Source: Arthrobacter sp. zg-Y919 (lineage in GTDB: Bacteria; Actinomycetota; Actinomycetes; Actinomycetales; Micrococcaceae). Taken from it: a stretch of DNA of 64,000 nucleotides. Positions 1 to 7,762 of the stretch are shown in pieces. A program made the translations under genes and the position numbers. Position 1 is the first letter of the stretch, and every line of letters starts with the position of its first letter. Location of the stretch: NCBI RefSeq assembly GCF_030142045.1, contig NZ_CP126242.1, forward strand, positions 2,728,001 to 2,792,000. The letters are read 5' to 3'. Below the pieces are notes generated by a model that saw only the letters and a list, made by a program, of their open reading frames with translations, was not told where the DNA came from and did no database searches.

Positions 1-368
1 CAGAGCAGCCAGGCCGGGCTTTCCTTGCCCAGGACGTGCAGGTATTCGACGCCGGTCACGTCTGCCAGCTCCAGGGTCACCGGAATCAGTTCCAGCAGCT
101 CGCCGATTTCCGGAGCCTGCGTTTCAAGCAGTCCAACCACCGCCGGACCCTTGATGTCCTCGCCCAGCAGGGCCAGCGCCACCAGGTCGTCGGCGGTGAT
201 GCGGTTGGCGGCACCCGGCGCATCGCCGCCGCCGGCCCACGTATCGAACCGCGCCCCGGTCCGCACGTGGCCGGACGTCAGCTTCTGCGTGTAGTAGCGG
301 TGCAGCAGGCCGGCGGCGTCGTCGACCCGGCCGGCGTCGAGGATGGCTGGCAGGTCCACGGTGTCCAC
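1..368 (-). CDS. DUF6308 family protein, 3' part beyond window
   Basis: Last gene of the leftward osmoprotectant operon, cut by the window edge; about 122 codons are visible. The likely start is a GTG (366-368), one base after the TGA of the binding-protein gene, which suggests translational coupling. The visible protein reads VDTVDLPAILDAGRVDDAAG, then LLHRYYTQK, a segment containing RFDTWAGGG, then NRITADDLVALALL. I recall this combination (a short RYY segment, RFDTWAGGG, and a TADD/VAL helix) from actinobacterial DUF6308 proteins of unknown function. There is no signal peptide or membrane segment, so it is probably cytosolic. A role in osmoprotectant uptake is not implied by the sequence. 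The start is uncertain because no clear ribosome-binding site is visible and a second GTG lies three codons downstream. Confidence 0.6.
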   Translation of the reverse strand, partial: MDTVDLPAILDAGRVDDAAGLLHRYYTQKLTSGHVRTGARFDTWAGGGDAPGAANRITADDLVALALLGEDIKGPAVVGLLETQAPEIGELLELIPVTLELADVTGVEYLHVLGKESPAWLL

Positions 369-369
369 C

Positions 370-1371
370 TCACTCGGGAGCGGTGATCAGGCCCTTCTCA
401 ACCATCCAGTCGAACGCGACGTCGGCAGGTTCCTGGCCGTTAACGTCCACGGCAAGGTTCATCTTGCGCAGTTCCTCGTCGGTAAGCAACGGAGATACCT
501 GCGCGAAGATGTCCACCAGCACGGGATACTCCTCCAACGCCTCGGTGTTGAAGACCGGGGCGGCGTTGTAGGCGGGGAAATAGGCCAGGTCATCCTCGAG
601 CACGGTCAGCCCGAGCGAATCGATGCGCCCGTCCGTGGCAAAGACCTCGCCGAAGTTGCACTCCCCGGCGTCGGTGGCCGAGTACACGGCACCGGTGTCA
701 TAGATCCCCACGTTGGCGTCCGGCACCCCGTCGGGCGCACCGCGCGGCATGCCGTACTTTTCGAGCAGCGGGTTCATGCCGTCCGGCCGCGAATTGAACT
801 CGGCCTCGAGGCAGAAGGTGCGATCCTCCACCGGCAGCCGGGCGATGTCGGAAATGCTCTGCACTCCCAGTTCCTGCGCGGCCTCGGTGCGGATGGCCAT
901 CGCATAGGTGTTGTTCAGCGGTGCCGGGTCGCCCCAGGTGACACCGTTCGCGAGGTCCGCATCATGCACGGCCTGCCACTGTTCCTGCTTGTCCGGAATG
1001 CCCGCACTCTGGCCGAGATAGGCGATCCATCCGGTGCCGGTGTATTCCCAGGTCATGCCGGCCTGCCCCGAGAGGAGCAGCTCGCGCGCCGGCTGGCTGC
1101 CGGGCACATTGGTCAGGTCGGTGACCTCGAAACCTGCGACCTTGGTGGCCAGCACGGCGATCTTGCCCAGGATGAGCTGCTCGGTGAAGTTCTTGCTCGT
1201 GACGGTGAGTTTCGCGTCGTCGGGCAGCCCCTCGACCGGCTGGATCGAGCCGGGATCCGCCTCCGGCACATAGGAGGCTGCCGGCTGCAGGCCGCAGCCC
1301 GAAAGCAGCAGGCCGACGGCGGCGGCCCCGACTGCGGCCAGGCGGACGCGCGTGGTTGACGGCTTGTTCAT
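370..1371 (-). CDS. Osmoprotectant ABC transporter, substrate-binding lipoprotein (OpuCC/ProX type)
   Basis: Extracytoplasmic receptor that captures glycine betaine, choline or a similar compatible solute and delivers it to the two permeases encoded upstream. The 333-residue product opens with a lipoprotein signal (MNKPSTTRVR, a hydrophobic stretch, then lipobox LLSGC with Cys26). The mature part starts the OpuAC-type fold with KLTVTSKNFTEQLILGKI, characteristic of ProX/OpuCC, and includes MTWEYTGTGWIAYLGQ, typical of the ligand pocket region. The ATG shares one base with the permease TGA (TGATG), so the two are translationally coupled. Longer open frames through this start are accidental. 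Ligand specificity cannot be read from the sequence. Confidence 0.92.
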   Translation of the reverse strand: MNKPSTTRVRLAAVGAAAVGLLLSGCGLQPAASYVPEADPGSIQPVEGLPDDAKLTVTSKNFTEQLILGKIAVLATKVAGFEVTDLTNVPGSQPARELLLSGQAGMTWEYTGTGWIAYLGQSAGIPDKQEQWQAVHDADLANGVTWGDPAPLNNTYAMAIRTEAAQELGVQSISDIARLPVEDRTFCLEAEFNSRPDGMNPLLEKYGMPRGAPDGVPDANVGIYDTGAVYSATDAGECNFGEVFATDGRIDSLGLTVLEDDLAYFPAYNAAPVFNTEALEEYPVLVDIFAQVSPLLTDEELRKMNLAVDVNGQEPADVAFDWMVEKGLITAPE

Positions 1372-2150
1372 CAGAGTCCCTTCGGCCGGGCGATGTGCTC
1401 GACCAGGCGGCCGATCCAGTCGACCACCAGGGCCAGCAGCGCCACCAGCAGAGCGCCGGCAACCAGCACGGTGGTCAGGTTCAGGTTCACGCCGGTAGTG
1501 ATGAGGATGCCCAGCCCGCCGCCGTTGACGAACGTGGCGAGGGTGGCGGTGCCCACCAGGAGCACCAGGGCGGTCCGGACGCCGGAGAGCATCACGGGCA
1601 CCGCGAGCGGCAGTTCCAGCCGGAACAGCACCTGGGCGTTGCTCATGCCCACGCCGCGGCCGGCCTCCACCACGCGCGGGTCCACCTGCTGCAGTCCCAC
1701 CATGGTGTTCCGCATGACCGGCAGCAGGGCGTAGACCACCAGGGCGCCGATGGCGGCCCGGAAGCCGAAGCCGACCCAGAAGGCCAGCAGCACCAGCAGT
1801 CCGATGGCCGGTGCGGCCTGACCGATGTTGGCCAGCGCCATAATCGGGCCGGTGAACCGGCGCATCCGTCCGCGGGTCAGCAGCACGCCCAGCGGAATCG
1901 CGACCACCAGCACAATCACCGCGGACACACCGGTCAGCAGCAGGTGCTGGACGGTGTATTCCCACAGCGCTGCGGGGTCCAGGGTGGTGCGCTCGGTGAC
2001 GCTGAGCTCCGCAGTGGTCAGCCACAGCATCAGCAACCCGAAAGCCACCGCAATGCCGGCCAGCTGCAGCAGCAGGGGGCGCCACGACGTCGGTCCGGCA
2101 CCGGTTTCGGCCTCGGCCCGGGCCTGCGCGGCCGTGGGGACGGCGGTCAC
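1371..2150 (-). CDS. Osmoprotectant ABC transporter permease (OpuCD/ProW type)
   Basis: Inner-membrane permease of 259 residues in the quaternary-amine uptake system. After a hydrophilic N-terminus there are about six membrane segments (first around residues 27-46). The cytoplasmic EAA-like loop EAGRGVGMSNAQVLFRLELP lies about two thirds along and contacts the ATPase. Near the end sits the NGGGLGILITTG stretch common to this permease family. Its ATG overlaps the ATPase stop by 4 nt (ATGA) and its own TGA overlaps the receptor ATG by one base. This is the usual tightly packed order of OpuC operons. Confidence 0.92.
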   Translation of the reverse strand: MTAVPTAAQARAEAETGAGPTSWRPLLLQLAGIAVAFGLLMLWLTTAELSVTERTTLDPAALWEYTVQHLLLTGVSAVIVLVVAIPLGVLLTRGRMRRFTGPIMALANIGQAAPAIGLLVLLAFWVGFGFRAAIGALVVYALLPVMRNTMVGLQQVDPRVVEAGRGVGMSNAQVLFRLELPLAVPVMLSGVRTALVLLVGTATLATFVNGGGLGILITTGVNLNLTTVLVAGALLVALLALVVDWIGRLVEHIARPKGL

Positions 2151-3427
2151 CGGGTGCCCTGGCCGGCGGCAGCACCGGCGTCGTCCTGCACCGGAACCGG
2201 CGCCGCGTCAGTGCCGCGCTCGATGACGCCGCGGTTAAGACCAACCGGAGCGCTGGAGGAACCCAGCTGCGCGGCGTCGTTCGCTGCCGTGATCGCTTCC
2301 ATCACGGTCTGCACGGTGACGGTCCCAAGGAAACGCTCATGCGGACCGGCGACGAGCGCCGCCCCGGTGCTGGAGACCAGCATGGTGTCCAGTGCGTCGT
2401 TGAGCGTGGACTGGTCGCTGATGACCGGAAGCTTGGGATCAACGGCGTCGGTGTGCCGGTCCAGCCGGGAGAGCTGGCGCCGGGAGAGCCATTGGATGGG
2501 CCGTTCGCGTTCGTCCAGGACCACCGCGTTCTGCTCGCCCGCGCCCTGCAGCCGGGAGAGGGTGTCGCTGGCGAGGTCGCCGATGCCGGCGGTGATGGGT
2601 GCGGTCAGTTCCACCTCGTTCACCCGGGTGAGGGTGAGCTGTTTCAGGCCGGCGCCGGAGCCGATGAAGTTCTCCACGAACTCGTTGGCGGGGTTGGCGA
2701 GGATGCGTTCCGGGGAGTCGTACTGCACCAGCTGGGCGCCCTCGTCGAAGATGGCGATCCAGTCCCCCAGTTTCACGGCTTCGTCGAAGTCGTGGGTGAC
2801 GCAGACGATGGTCTTCTGCAGCTCGGACTGGATGTGCAGCAGCTCATCCTGCAGCCGCTGCCGGGTGATCGGGTCCACGGCGCCGAACGGTTCGTCCATC
2901 AGCAGCACGGGCGGATCGGCGGCCAGTGCGCGGGCCACGCCCACACGCTGCTGCTGCCCGCCGGAAAGCTCCTTCGGGTAGCGGTCCCGGTAGAGCGCCG
3001 GGTCCAGGGACACCAGTTCGAGCAGTTCATCCACCCGGGCCTGGATACGGTCCTTGTCCCAGTCGAGCATCTTGGGGACGACGGCGATGTTCGCTGCGAC
3101 GGTCATGTGCGGAAATAGCCCGCCGGCCTGGATGACGTAGCCGATGCCGCGGCGCAGCTGGTCGCCGTCGATACCGGTGACGTCGTCGCCGTCCAGGATG
3201 ATCCGTCCGCTGCTGGGCTCGATGAGCCGGTTGATCATTTTCAGCGTGGTGGTTTTGCCGCAACCGGACGGGCCCACGAGCATCACGATGCTGCCCCGCG
3301 GGATTTCCATGGTCAGCCCGCCGACCGCCGGTTTGTCCTGCCCGGGATAGCGCTTGGTGACGTTGTCGAGCAGGATGCCGGTGCCGGTGGCTGTGGCGCC
3401 GGTGGATGGGGAAAGGGTCTCAGACAC
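2147..3427 (-). CDS. Osmoprotectant ABC transporter ATPase with C-terminal CBS domains (OpuCA/ProV type)
   Basis: Cytoplasmic ATPase driving the uptake system. From a GTG start (3425-3427; GAGG ribosome-binding site just upstream) the product is 426 residues. Walker A GPSGCGKT is near residues 52-59. The Q-loop region GYVIQAGGLFPHMTV, signature LSGGQQQRVG and Walker B LLMDEPFGAVD follow in order. From about residue 260 on lies a CBS pair, ending in GTVTVQTVMEAITAAND. In OpuA/OpuC transporters such CBS pairs sense ionic strength or nucleotides and gate transport. A longer ATG-started reading is open upstream but would run deep into the neighbouring permease. The chosen start overlaps that permease by 8 nt. 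Confidence 0.92.
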   Translation of the reverse strand: MSETLSPSTGATATGTGILLDNVTKRYPGQDKPAVGGLTMEIPRGSIVMLVGPSGCGKTTTLKMINRLIEPSSGRIILDGDDVTGIDGDQLRRGIGYVIQAGGLFPHMTVAANIAVVPKMLDWDKDRIQARVDELLELVSLDPALYRDRYPKELSGGQQQRVGVARALAADPPVLLMDEPFGAVDPITRQRLQDELLHIQSELQKTIVCVTHDFDEAVKLGDWIAIFDEGAQLVQYDSPERILANPANEFVENFIGSGAGLKQLTLTRVNEVELTAPITAGIGDLASDTLSRLQGAGEQNAVVLDERERPIQWLSRRQLSRLDRHTDAVDPKLPVISDQSTLNDALDTMLVSSTGAALVAGPHERFLGTVTVQTVMEAITAANDAAQLGSSSAPVGLNRGVIERGTDAAPVPVQDDAGAAAGQGTR

Positions 3428-4061
3428 GGATACCTCGCGGGGTTGTGAGCCGGCCGAGGCCGACCAGGAGAAGGTCAAGGATCAGGGCCAGCAGGATCAC
3501 GCCGACGACGCCGACCACTACGGATTCGAGCGAATTGGCACCACCCAGGCGGGACAGGCCGGTGAAGATGAAGCCGCCCAGTCCCGGGCCGAGGGCGTAG
3601 GCCGCGATGGCGGCGATGCCCATCACCATCTGGGCGGACACCCGGACACCGGCAAGGATGACCGGCCAGGCCAGCGGCAGTTCGATGCGCAGGAGGGTGC
3701 GCATCCGGCCCATGCCGACGCCGCGGGCAGATTCGATGACGGTCGGGGAAATCCCGGCCAGCCCCACCACCGCGTTACGCAGGATGGGCAGGGTGGCATA
3801 GAACGCCACCACGATGACGGCCGGCACGGCGCCGAATCCGAAGGGTGCGATCAGCAGGCCGATCAGCGCGAAGGACGGCAGCGTCAGGCCCACCGCGGAG
3901 ACGCCGTTCGCTACTCCACTGAGGGTCTTATTCCGGTACACCAGTGCTGCGATGACCACGGCGAGGACCGTCGCCAGGAGCAGGCACTGCAGAACTAGGC
4001 TGAAGTGCTGCCATCCGGCGAACAGGATCTGTTGATACCGGTCCGCCACGAATTCCCACAC
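3420..4061 (-). CDS. Osmoprotectant ABC transporter permease, first gene of operon (OpuCB/ProW type)
   Basis: Second permease subunit of 213 residues, first gene of the leftward operon. It starts MWEFVADRYQQILFAGWQHF, typical of short OpuCB permeases. About five to six membrane segments follow, and the EAA-loop ESARGVGMGRMRTLLRIELP lies near residues 105-125. It differs from the second permease in lacking the long N-terminal extension, so the two probably form a heterodimeric channel. Upstream (4062-4160) is the only stretch long enough to carry the operon promoter. Confidence 0.92.
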   Translation of the reverse strand: MWEFVADRYQQILFAGWQHFSLVLQCLLLATVLAVVIAALVYRNKTLSGVANGVSAVGLTLPSFALIGLLIAPFGFGAVPAVIVVAFYATLPILRNAVVGLAGISPTVIESARGVGMGRMRTLLRIELPLAWPVILAGVRVSAQMVMGIAAIAAYALGPGLGGFIFTGLSRLGGANSLESVVVGVVGVILLALILDLLLVGLGRLTTPRGIRV

Positions 4062-4214
4062 ATCAAGACCTCTTCACTTGGTTACGAACGCTTCTGTGGT
4101 CCGCCCGCACATGGTGTCTGGGCGAAAACTACCAAGCAAGCTTACCGTTACCTGCTTCACATTAAGCGCCGAAAAGCTCCGAACCGGAACATCGTGACGC
4201 TTTAGCAGCGGTCT
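4062..4214 (-). promoter_or_regulatory. Probable promoter/operator region of the osmoprotectant operon
   Basis: Gene-free stretch directly upstream of the five-gene operon. It holds an inverted pair AAGCA (4134-4138) and TGCTT (4153-4157), separated by 14 nt that include AGCTTACCGTTACC. This arrangement could be an operator for a dimeric repressor. The base composition is noticeably more AT-rich here than in the genes. No convincing -35/-10 pair could be fixed by eye, so the call rests on position. Confidence 0.3.
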
Positions 4215-4300
4215 GGGGTGGGGTTTGGGTGGGTTCTTGCGGGGTGCTAGGCGGGGGTTTGGGGGTTGGGGGGGTGGGGTTTGACGGGGTGCTCCGGGGG
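4215..4300 (+). other. G-rich tract with G-quadruplex-forming pattern
   Basis: About 86 bases on the + strand with at least ten runs of three to seven G separated mostly by one to five bases. It begins GGGGTGGGGTTTGGGTGGG and later reads GGGGGTTTGGGGGTTGG followed by a run of G, T, GGGG. The pattern satisfies the usual G3+N1-7 quadruplex rule several times over. It lies about 150 bp upstream of the osmoprotectant operon, with no gene on it. Confidence 0.7.
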
Positions 4301-4464
4301 CGAGCCTCAATGGTCCCGGGACTCCGGGTGCTCCAGGCGCGGTTTCCCAGCTTTGCCGGGCTGCTTCAGATACTGCTCGGCGGGGCTTCCGGTTAGAGCT
4401 CCGGGCCAGGCCGTATCCGCCGGGGCTTTCTTCCTTGTGCCGAGGTTCTTTCCTGGCCGCTTTA

Positions 4465-4555
4465 CCTTCTGTACAGCTGATGAGGCCGGGCCTCCACCTT
4501 CTGTACAGCTGATGCTGCCTGGCGGGCCCTTAGGGCGCATCTGCTGTACAGAAGG
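4465..4555. repeat. Short intergenic repeat cluster A: two direct copies and one inverted copy
   Basis: The 18-mer CCTTCTGTACAGCTGATG occurs at 4465-4482 and again exactly at 4497-4514. An inverted, one-mismatch copy (CATCTGCTGTACAGAAGG) lies at 4538-4555. Copies two and three can fold as a hairpin with a 23-nt loop. The same two-direct-plus-one-inverted order is seen at 4873-4958 and 21756-21845. No coding sequence overlaps it. Confidence 0.85.
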
Positions 4556-4592
4556 CAGCGTCTCCGTCTCCTAGGGTGTTTCCGACACGGTT

Positions 4593-4784
4593 TCCCACGC
4601 GGTGTGACGGGCGTGGCCGGTGTTGTCCCAGCTGCAACATCCGCACCACCGAGTGGGACGCTCTGCTGCGAACGAGGATCCTGGCGGGTTATCCCAACAC
4701 AGCCTCCCACTTGGTGTGACTGGTGTGGCCCGTGTTGTCTCAGCAGCAACAACGGCACCACCGGGTGGGACGCTCTGCTGAGAC
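4593..4784. repeat. Two tandem ~80-bp 'long' repeat units (first locus)
   Basis: Unit 1 (4593-4672) and unit 2 (4705-4784) match at about 68 of 80 positions, with a 112-bp period. Each unit is itself bounded by an inverted pair: TCCCAC..GGTG at one side and CACCACCG.GTGGGA at the other. Unit 2 also contains a perfect 10-bp inverted pair, GTCTCAGCAG (4737-4746) and CTGCTGAGAC (4775-4784). Read on the minus strand, unit 2 matches the long repeat at 21.9 kb in the pattern GTCCCAC-n4-TGGTGC-n-GTTGTT-n-CTG-n2-GAG. Confidence 0.8.
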
Positions 4785-4872
4785 TGAGAGTCCCAGGCTG
4801 GTTCATAGCGCAGTAGATGTCCCCGGCCAGTCAGCAGGCAGCATTTACTGCACTATGAACGGCGGGCCGCCC

Positions 4873-4958
4873 GTTCGTTGTACAGATAACGGGGCTTAGC
4901 ACCGTTCGTTGTACAGATAATGGGCTCATTCGGCATCGAAAAGCCCATTATCTGTACA
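4873..4958. repeat. Short intergenic repeat cluster C with 17-bp perfect hairpin
   Basis: Direct copies begin GTTCGTTGTACAGATAA at 4873 (tail CGGGGCT) and at 4904 (tail TGGGCT). An inverted copy, AGCCCATTATCTGTACA, lies at 4942-4958. Copies two and three form a 17-bp perfect stem with a 15-nt loop. It lies 57 bp beyond the stop of the leftward gene at 5016, so it could also serve as its terminator, though there is no U-run. Confidence 0.85.
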
Positions 4959-5015
4959 GTCGCTGAGCGCCGCGTTAGGCCTCTTCGTCGTCCCCCGCCC
5001 CAAATCGTCCCCGAG

Positions 5016-5582
5016 CTATTTCTCCGCGGGTTCCATAATTTCCAGTACGACGTTCGACCCGCTGTCAGGGTGGTAACTCCACGAAGCGGAGATGTCCCCC
5101 CACTGCGCATTTTGTGTGCCGTCAAGGGCTCGAGTGTTTCCCATTCGGCTACTGACGCTATCCGGCATTCCGGTCGCACCCAGAACGCATTCGATGTCCT
5201 CGTAGGCAGCACCGGTGGCGTAGTACTCCTCGCCCTGGCCGTCCATTGTCAGGCTCTGGCCCTCGTCGCCAAGCTCAATACCTGTTTCATCTTCTACACC
5301 GCATGTTTTCACCGCATCGATCAATGCGGTGGAAGGTTGAGTCGACGTCAGATCAATCTGCGCGATTAGGAGGCCGGCACCAAGTCCCACCAACAATCCG
5401 GCTGCAGCAAACAGCACGTAATTCCGGCGAGGAGAAGGCGACGCCGGCATGGCGGCTGCATTCGGCACCATTCCGGACGGTGGATCCAACGGTCGTGGCT
5501 GCGCGGGCGGCGCAAGGGGCGCCGGGGGCACATGGACGGCGTTGGGGACGGGGGCGGTCTGGTGATGCGGGTCCTGCGTCAT
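5016..5582 (-). CDS. Hypothetical proline-rich single-pass membrane protein
   Basis: 188 residues, not recognised as a named family. The N-terminal ~50 residues are rich in Pro, Ala and His (PPAPLAPPAQPRPLDPPSG) and probably cytoplasmic. A single membrane helix (YVLFAAAGLLVGLGAGLLIA, about residues 55-74) follows. The extracytoplasmic part contains two cysteines (KTCGVEDETGIELGDEG and YEDIECVLGA) that may form a disulfide. Proline-rich head, one helix and small outer domain is a common actinobacterial layout for secreted-domain proteins of unknown role. It stands alone between two divergent repeat and gene regions. Confidence 0.75.
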   Translation of the reverse strand: MTQDPHHQTAPVPNAVHVPPAPLAPPAQPRPLDPPSGMVPNAAAMPASPSPRRNYVLFAAAGLLVGLGAGLLIAQIDLTSTQPSTALIDAVKTCGVEDETGIELGDEGQSLTMDGQGEEYYATGAAYEDIECVLGATGMPDSVSSRMGNTRALDGTQNAQWGDISASWSYHPDSGSNVVLEIMEPAEK

Positions 5583-5726
5583 AGCGTCTTCCTTTAGTAC
5601 AGCCGGCGGATAGACAGAGCTCTGGCGCCCGCCGCTGTACTGCTCGCGCCTTTATCTACCCTCGGCACCCCGCGGGTATTGGTAAGGCTGGACGTAACAC
5701 CCCGCCCAACCGCCAACACCAGGCAC

Positions 5727-6185
5727 CTACCCCTTCAGCCCCTCCCGCAGGTCCTTCCACGCCCCGGTGGACCAGAGCGCCCACAGCACCAGCGGCGGCT
5801 GGAAGAACAACCGGACCAGCCGGGCACGGTCCGAATCCAGACCGAACGCGTCCGTATGCGTGACGTACTGGGAGATGTTGCCCGGGAAGATGGCAATGAA
5901 GAACGCCGCGGCCGCAAGACCGACAGGGACCCGGCGCTTCCGCAGCAGGATCAACGACGCACCAAGACTGATTTCAGCGACGCCGGACAGCAGCACCACG
6001 GCGTCCTCGTCCAGCGGCACCCAGTCCGGCACCTGCGCCTGGAATTCCTGCCGGGCGAAGGTCAGGTGTGAGGTGCCGGCAAACGCCAGAAACGTCCCCA
6101 GCCCGACGGCGGCCCAACGCCGGGGTTTCGACGTCGGCGGCGCTGGGCGGGCAGCAAGGGCGAGGACTTTCTTCAGGGCAGACAT
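5727..6185 (-). CDS. DoxX-like small membrane protein
   Basis: 152 residues from the ATG at 6183-6185 (GGGAG ribosome-binding site). It has four predicted membrane helices: one near residues 25-40, DEDAVVLLSGVAEISLGASLIL in the middle, VGLAAAAFFIAIFPGNISQ, and a final LVLWALW segment. The motif GTSHLTFARQEFQAQVPDW, with SGVAEISLGA and FPGNISQY, fits DoxX-like/MauE-type four-helix proteins. Their role in actinobacteria is mostly unassigned; some DoxX relatives contribute to redox or thiol stress membrane complexes. The open frame extends upstream but only through very GC-rich intergenic sequence. Confidence 0.8.
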   Translation of the reverse strand: MSALKKVLALAARPAPPTSKPRRWAAVGLGTFLAFAGTSHLTFARQEFQAQVPDWVPLDEDAVVLLSGVAEISLGASLILLRKRRVPVGLAAAAFFIAIFPGNISQYVTHTDAFGLDSDRARLVRLFFQPPLVLWALWSTGAWKDLREGLKG

Positions 6186-6289
6186 GCTCCCGACGCTAAC
6201 ACCCCGGCGTCGGCCGGGGCAGGAGTGCGGGCAGCCCCCGAGGGGCAGCGAGACATACACGGGCAGGGCTGCGGACAGGGGCAAGGGAA

Positions 6290-6321
6290 CGGGGTCCCCG
6301 GCCCGCGGACCGGGGACCCCG
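6290..6321 (-). terminator. 12-bp perfect GC-rich hairpin, probable terminator of the M20 hydrolase gene
   Basis: CGGGGTCCCCGG (6290-6301) and CCGGGGACCCCG (6310-6321) form a perfect 12-bp stem with an 8-nt loop. It lies 50 bp beyond the stop of the leftward amidohydrolase and before the DoxX gene. There is no U-tract, which is common for actinobacterial terminators. Confidence 0.5.
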
Positions 6322-6370
6322 GGCAGGGCCGGGGACCGCGGGCAGGGGCACCCGCTCCCTCCCCAGCCCC

Positions 6371-7546
6371 CTAGGTCAGCCGGTTGTACGCCAGCTGTGC
6401 CAGGGCGGCAGCCTGGTCCCCCAGCACCGCATCGTCGAAGACCACCCGCGGGGAGTGGTTCCACGCGGCGGTGACCGGGTTGACCGACGGCGGCGTCGCA
6501 CCGAGGAAGAGGAAGGTACCGGGCACTTCGTTGAGCACCAGGGAGAAATCCTCCGACCCCATCAGCGGGTCCCGGGATTCCAGCACCCGGTCCTCGCCGA
6601 AAATCTCCCGCAGCCCGGTGATCGCCTCCCGGGTCCGGTCGGCATCGTTCCGGGTGACCGGGTACCGGATGGTGAAGTCCACCTCCACGGTGCAGCCGTG
6701 CGCGGCGGCAATCCCCTCGGCGAGCGCCTTGGACTCGACGATCACCCGGTCCAGGGATTCCTCCGACAAGGTACGCACGGAGGCACCCAGGCTGGCGGAA
6801 TCGGGAATCACGTTGATCGCTTCCCCGGCGGAAAGCTGCGTCACGGTAAGCACAATCGGATCGAACGCGGAAAACCGGCGGGTGGCCATGGTCTGCAGCG
6901 CCGTGGCGATCTCGGTCAGCGCGGGCACCGGGTCGATGGCGGTCTGCGGCTGCGAGCTGTGCCCGCCGGATCCCTTCACGGTGATCCGCAGTTCGTTGGC
7001 GCCGGCCATCAGCGTGCCGGACTTGGTGCGGAACAAGCCCAGCGGACCCGGCCGCACATGGATACCGAAGGCCGCCACGGGACGTTCCCCGGCGGCGTCG
7101 AGCACTCCCTCGTCGATCATCAGGCTCGCACCGTCGTGGCCCTCCTCCCCCGGCTGGAACATAAAGATCACGTTGCCGGCGAGGTCCTGCTGCTGGGCGC
7201 AGAGCAGGCGGGCCGCACCCACCAGCCCGGCCACGTGCAGGTCATGCCCGCAGGCGTGCATGGCGCCGTTGGTGGAGGCATAGTCCAGGTCCGTCAGTTC
7301 GTTCACCGGCAGCGCATCCATGTCCCCGCGCAGCAGGACGGTGGGACCGGGCTCCGCCCCGCGCAGCACGGCGACCACCGAGGTGGTCTTGACCCCCAGG
7401 ATGACCTCCAGGTCCAGCCCCTCCAGCGCGGCGAGGACCTTTTCCTGCGTTCGCGGCAAGTTGATTCCGGTCTCCGGGTCCCGGTGCAGCTCCCGACGCA
7501 GGGCCACCAGTTCAGGCAGGATCGCCTGTGCTTCCTGTACAAACAT
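6371..7546 (-). CDS. M20 family metallo-amidohydrolase (N-acyl amino acid hydrolase type)
   Basis: 391 residues, the usual length for hippurate/IAA-amino-acid hydrolases. These cytosolic di-metal enzymes cleave N-acyl amino acids or related amides. Metal and catalytic motifs are in order: RGDMDALPV (about residue 74), MHACGHDLH (about 97), FQPGEEG (about 130) and, near the end, MGSEDFSLVLNEVPGTF and AWNHSP. The inserted dimerisation domain begins KGSGGHSSQP. The substrate cannot be deduced. The gene is monocistronic: divergent from the histidine-kinase operon, with a strong hairpin downstream. Confidence 0.9.
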   Translation of the reverse strand: MFVQEAQAILPELVALRRELHRDPETGINLPRTQEKVLAALEGLDLEVILGVKTTSVVAVLRGAEPGPTVLLRGDMDALPVNELTDLDYASTNGAMHACGHDLHVAGLVGAARLLCAQQQDLAGNVIFMFQPGEEGHDGASLMIDEGVLDAAGERPVAAFGIHVRPGPLGLFRTKSGTLMAGANELRITVKGSGGHSSQPQTAIDPVPALTEIATALQTMATRRFSAFDPIVLTVTQLSAGEAINVIPDSASLGASVRTLSEESLDRVIVESKALAEGIAAAHGCTVEVDFTIRYPVTRNDADRTREAITGLREIFGEDRVLESRDPLMGSEDFSLVLNEVPGTFLFLGATPPSVNPVTAAWNHSPRVVFDDAVLGDQAAALAQLAYNRLT

Positions 7547-7762
7547 GCTTGAAGTCCCGTCATCCGCGCTGATAACCGGCCAGTACGGCCGCTGCTATCT
7601 ACGCAGTAAACCACCCCTTCCCCTCCAGCACAGCGGTCGACGTCCCAACAGGGCGATTACGGGAAACGACGACGGCGGGACGGCCGGAGTTCCGCTCCCT
7701 CTGGGGGTGCTCATCCCTGCGGCCGATACTCCGCCGTCCCCGCCCCTCCTAGACTGGGCACC

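Noticed and set aside
343..2981. Long open frames on the + strand over the osmoprotectant genes
   Set aside because: Antisense to clearly recognisable ABC transporter genes; low-complexity translation.
4462..4806. 114-codon frame on the minus strand over the repeat locus
   Set aside because: It runs through the short and long repeats with no coding features; repeats explain the openness.
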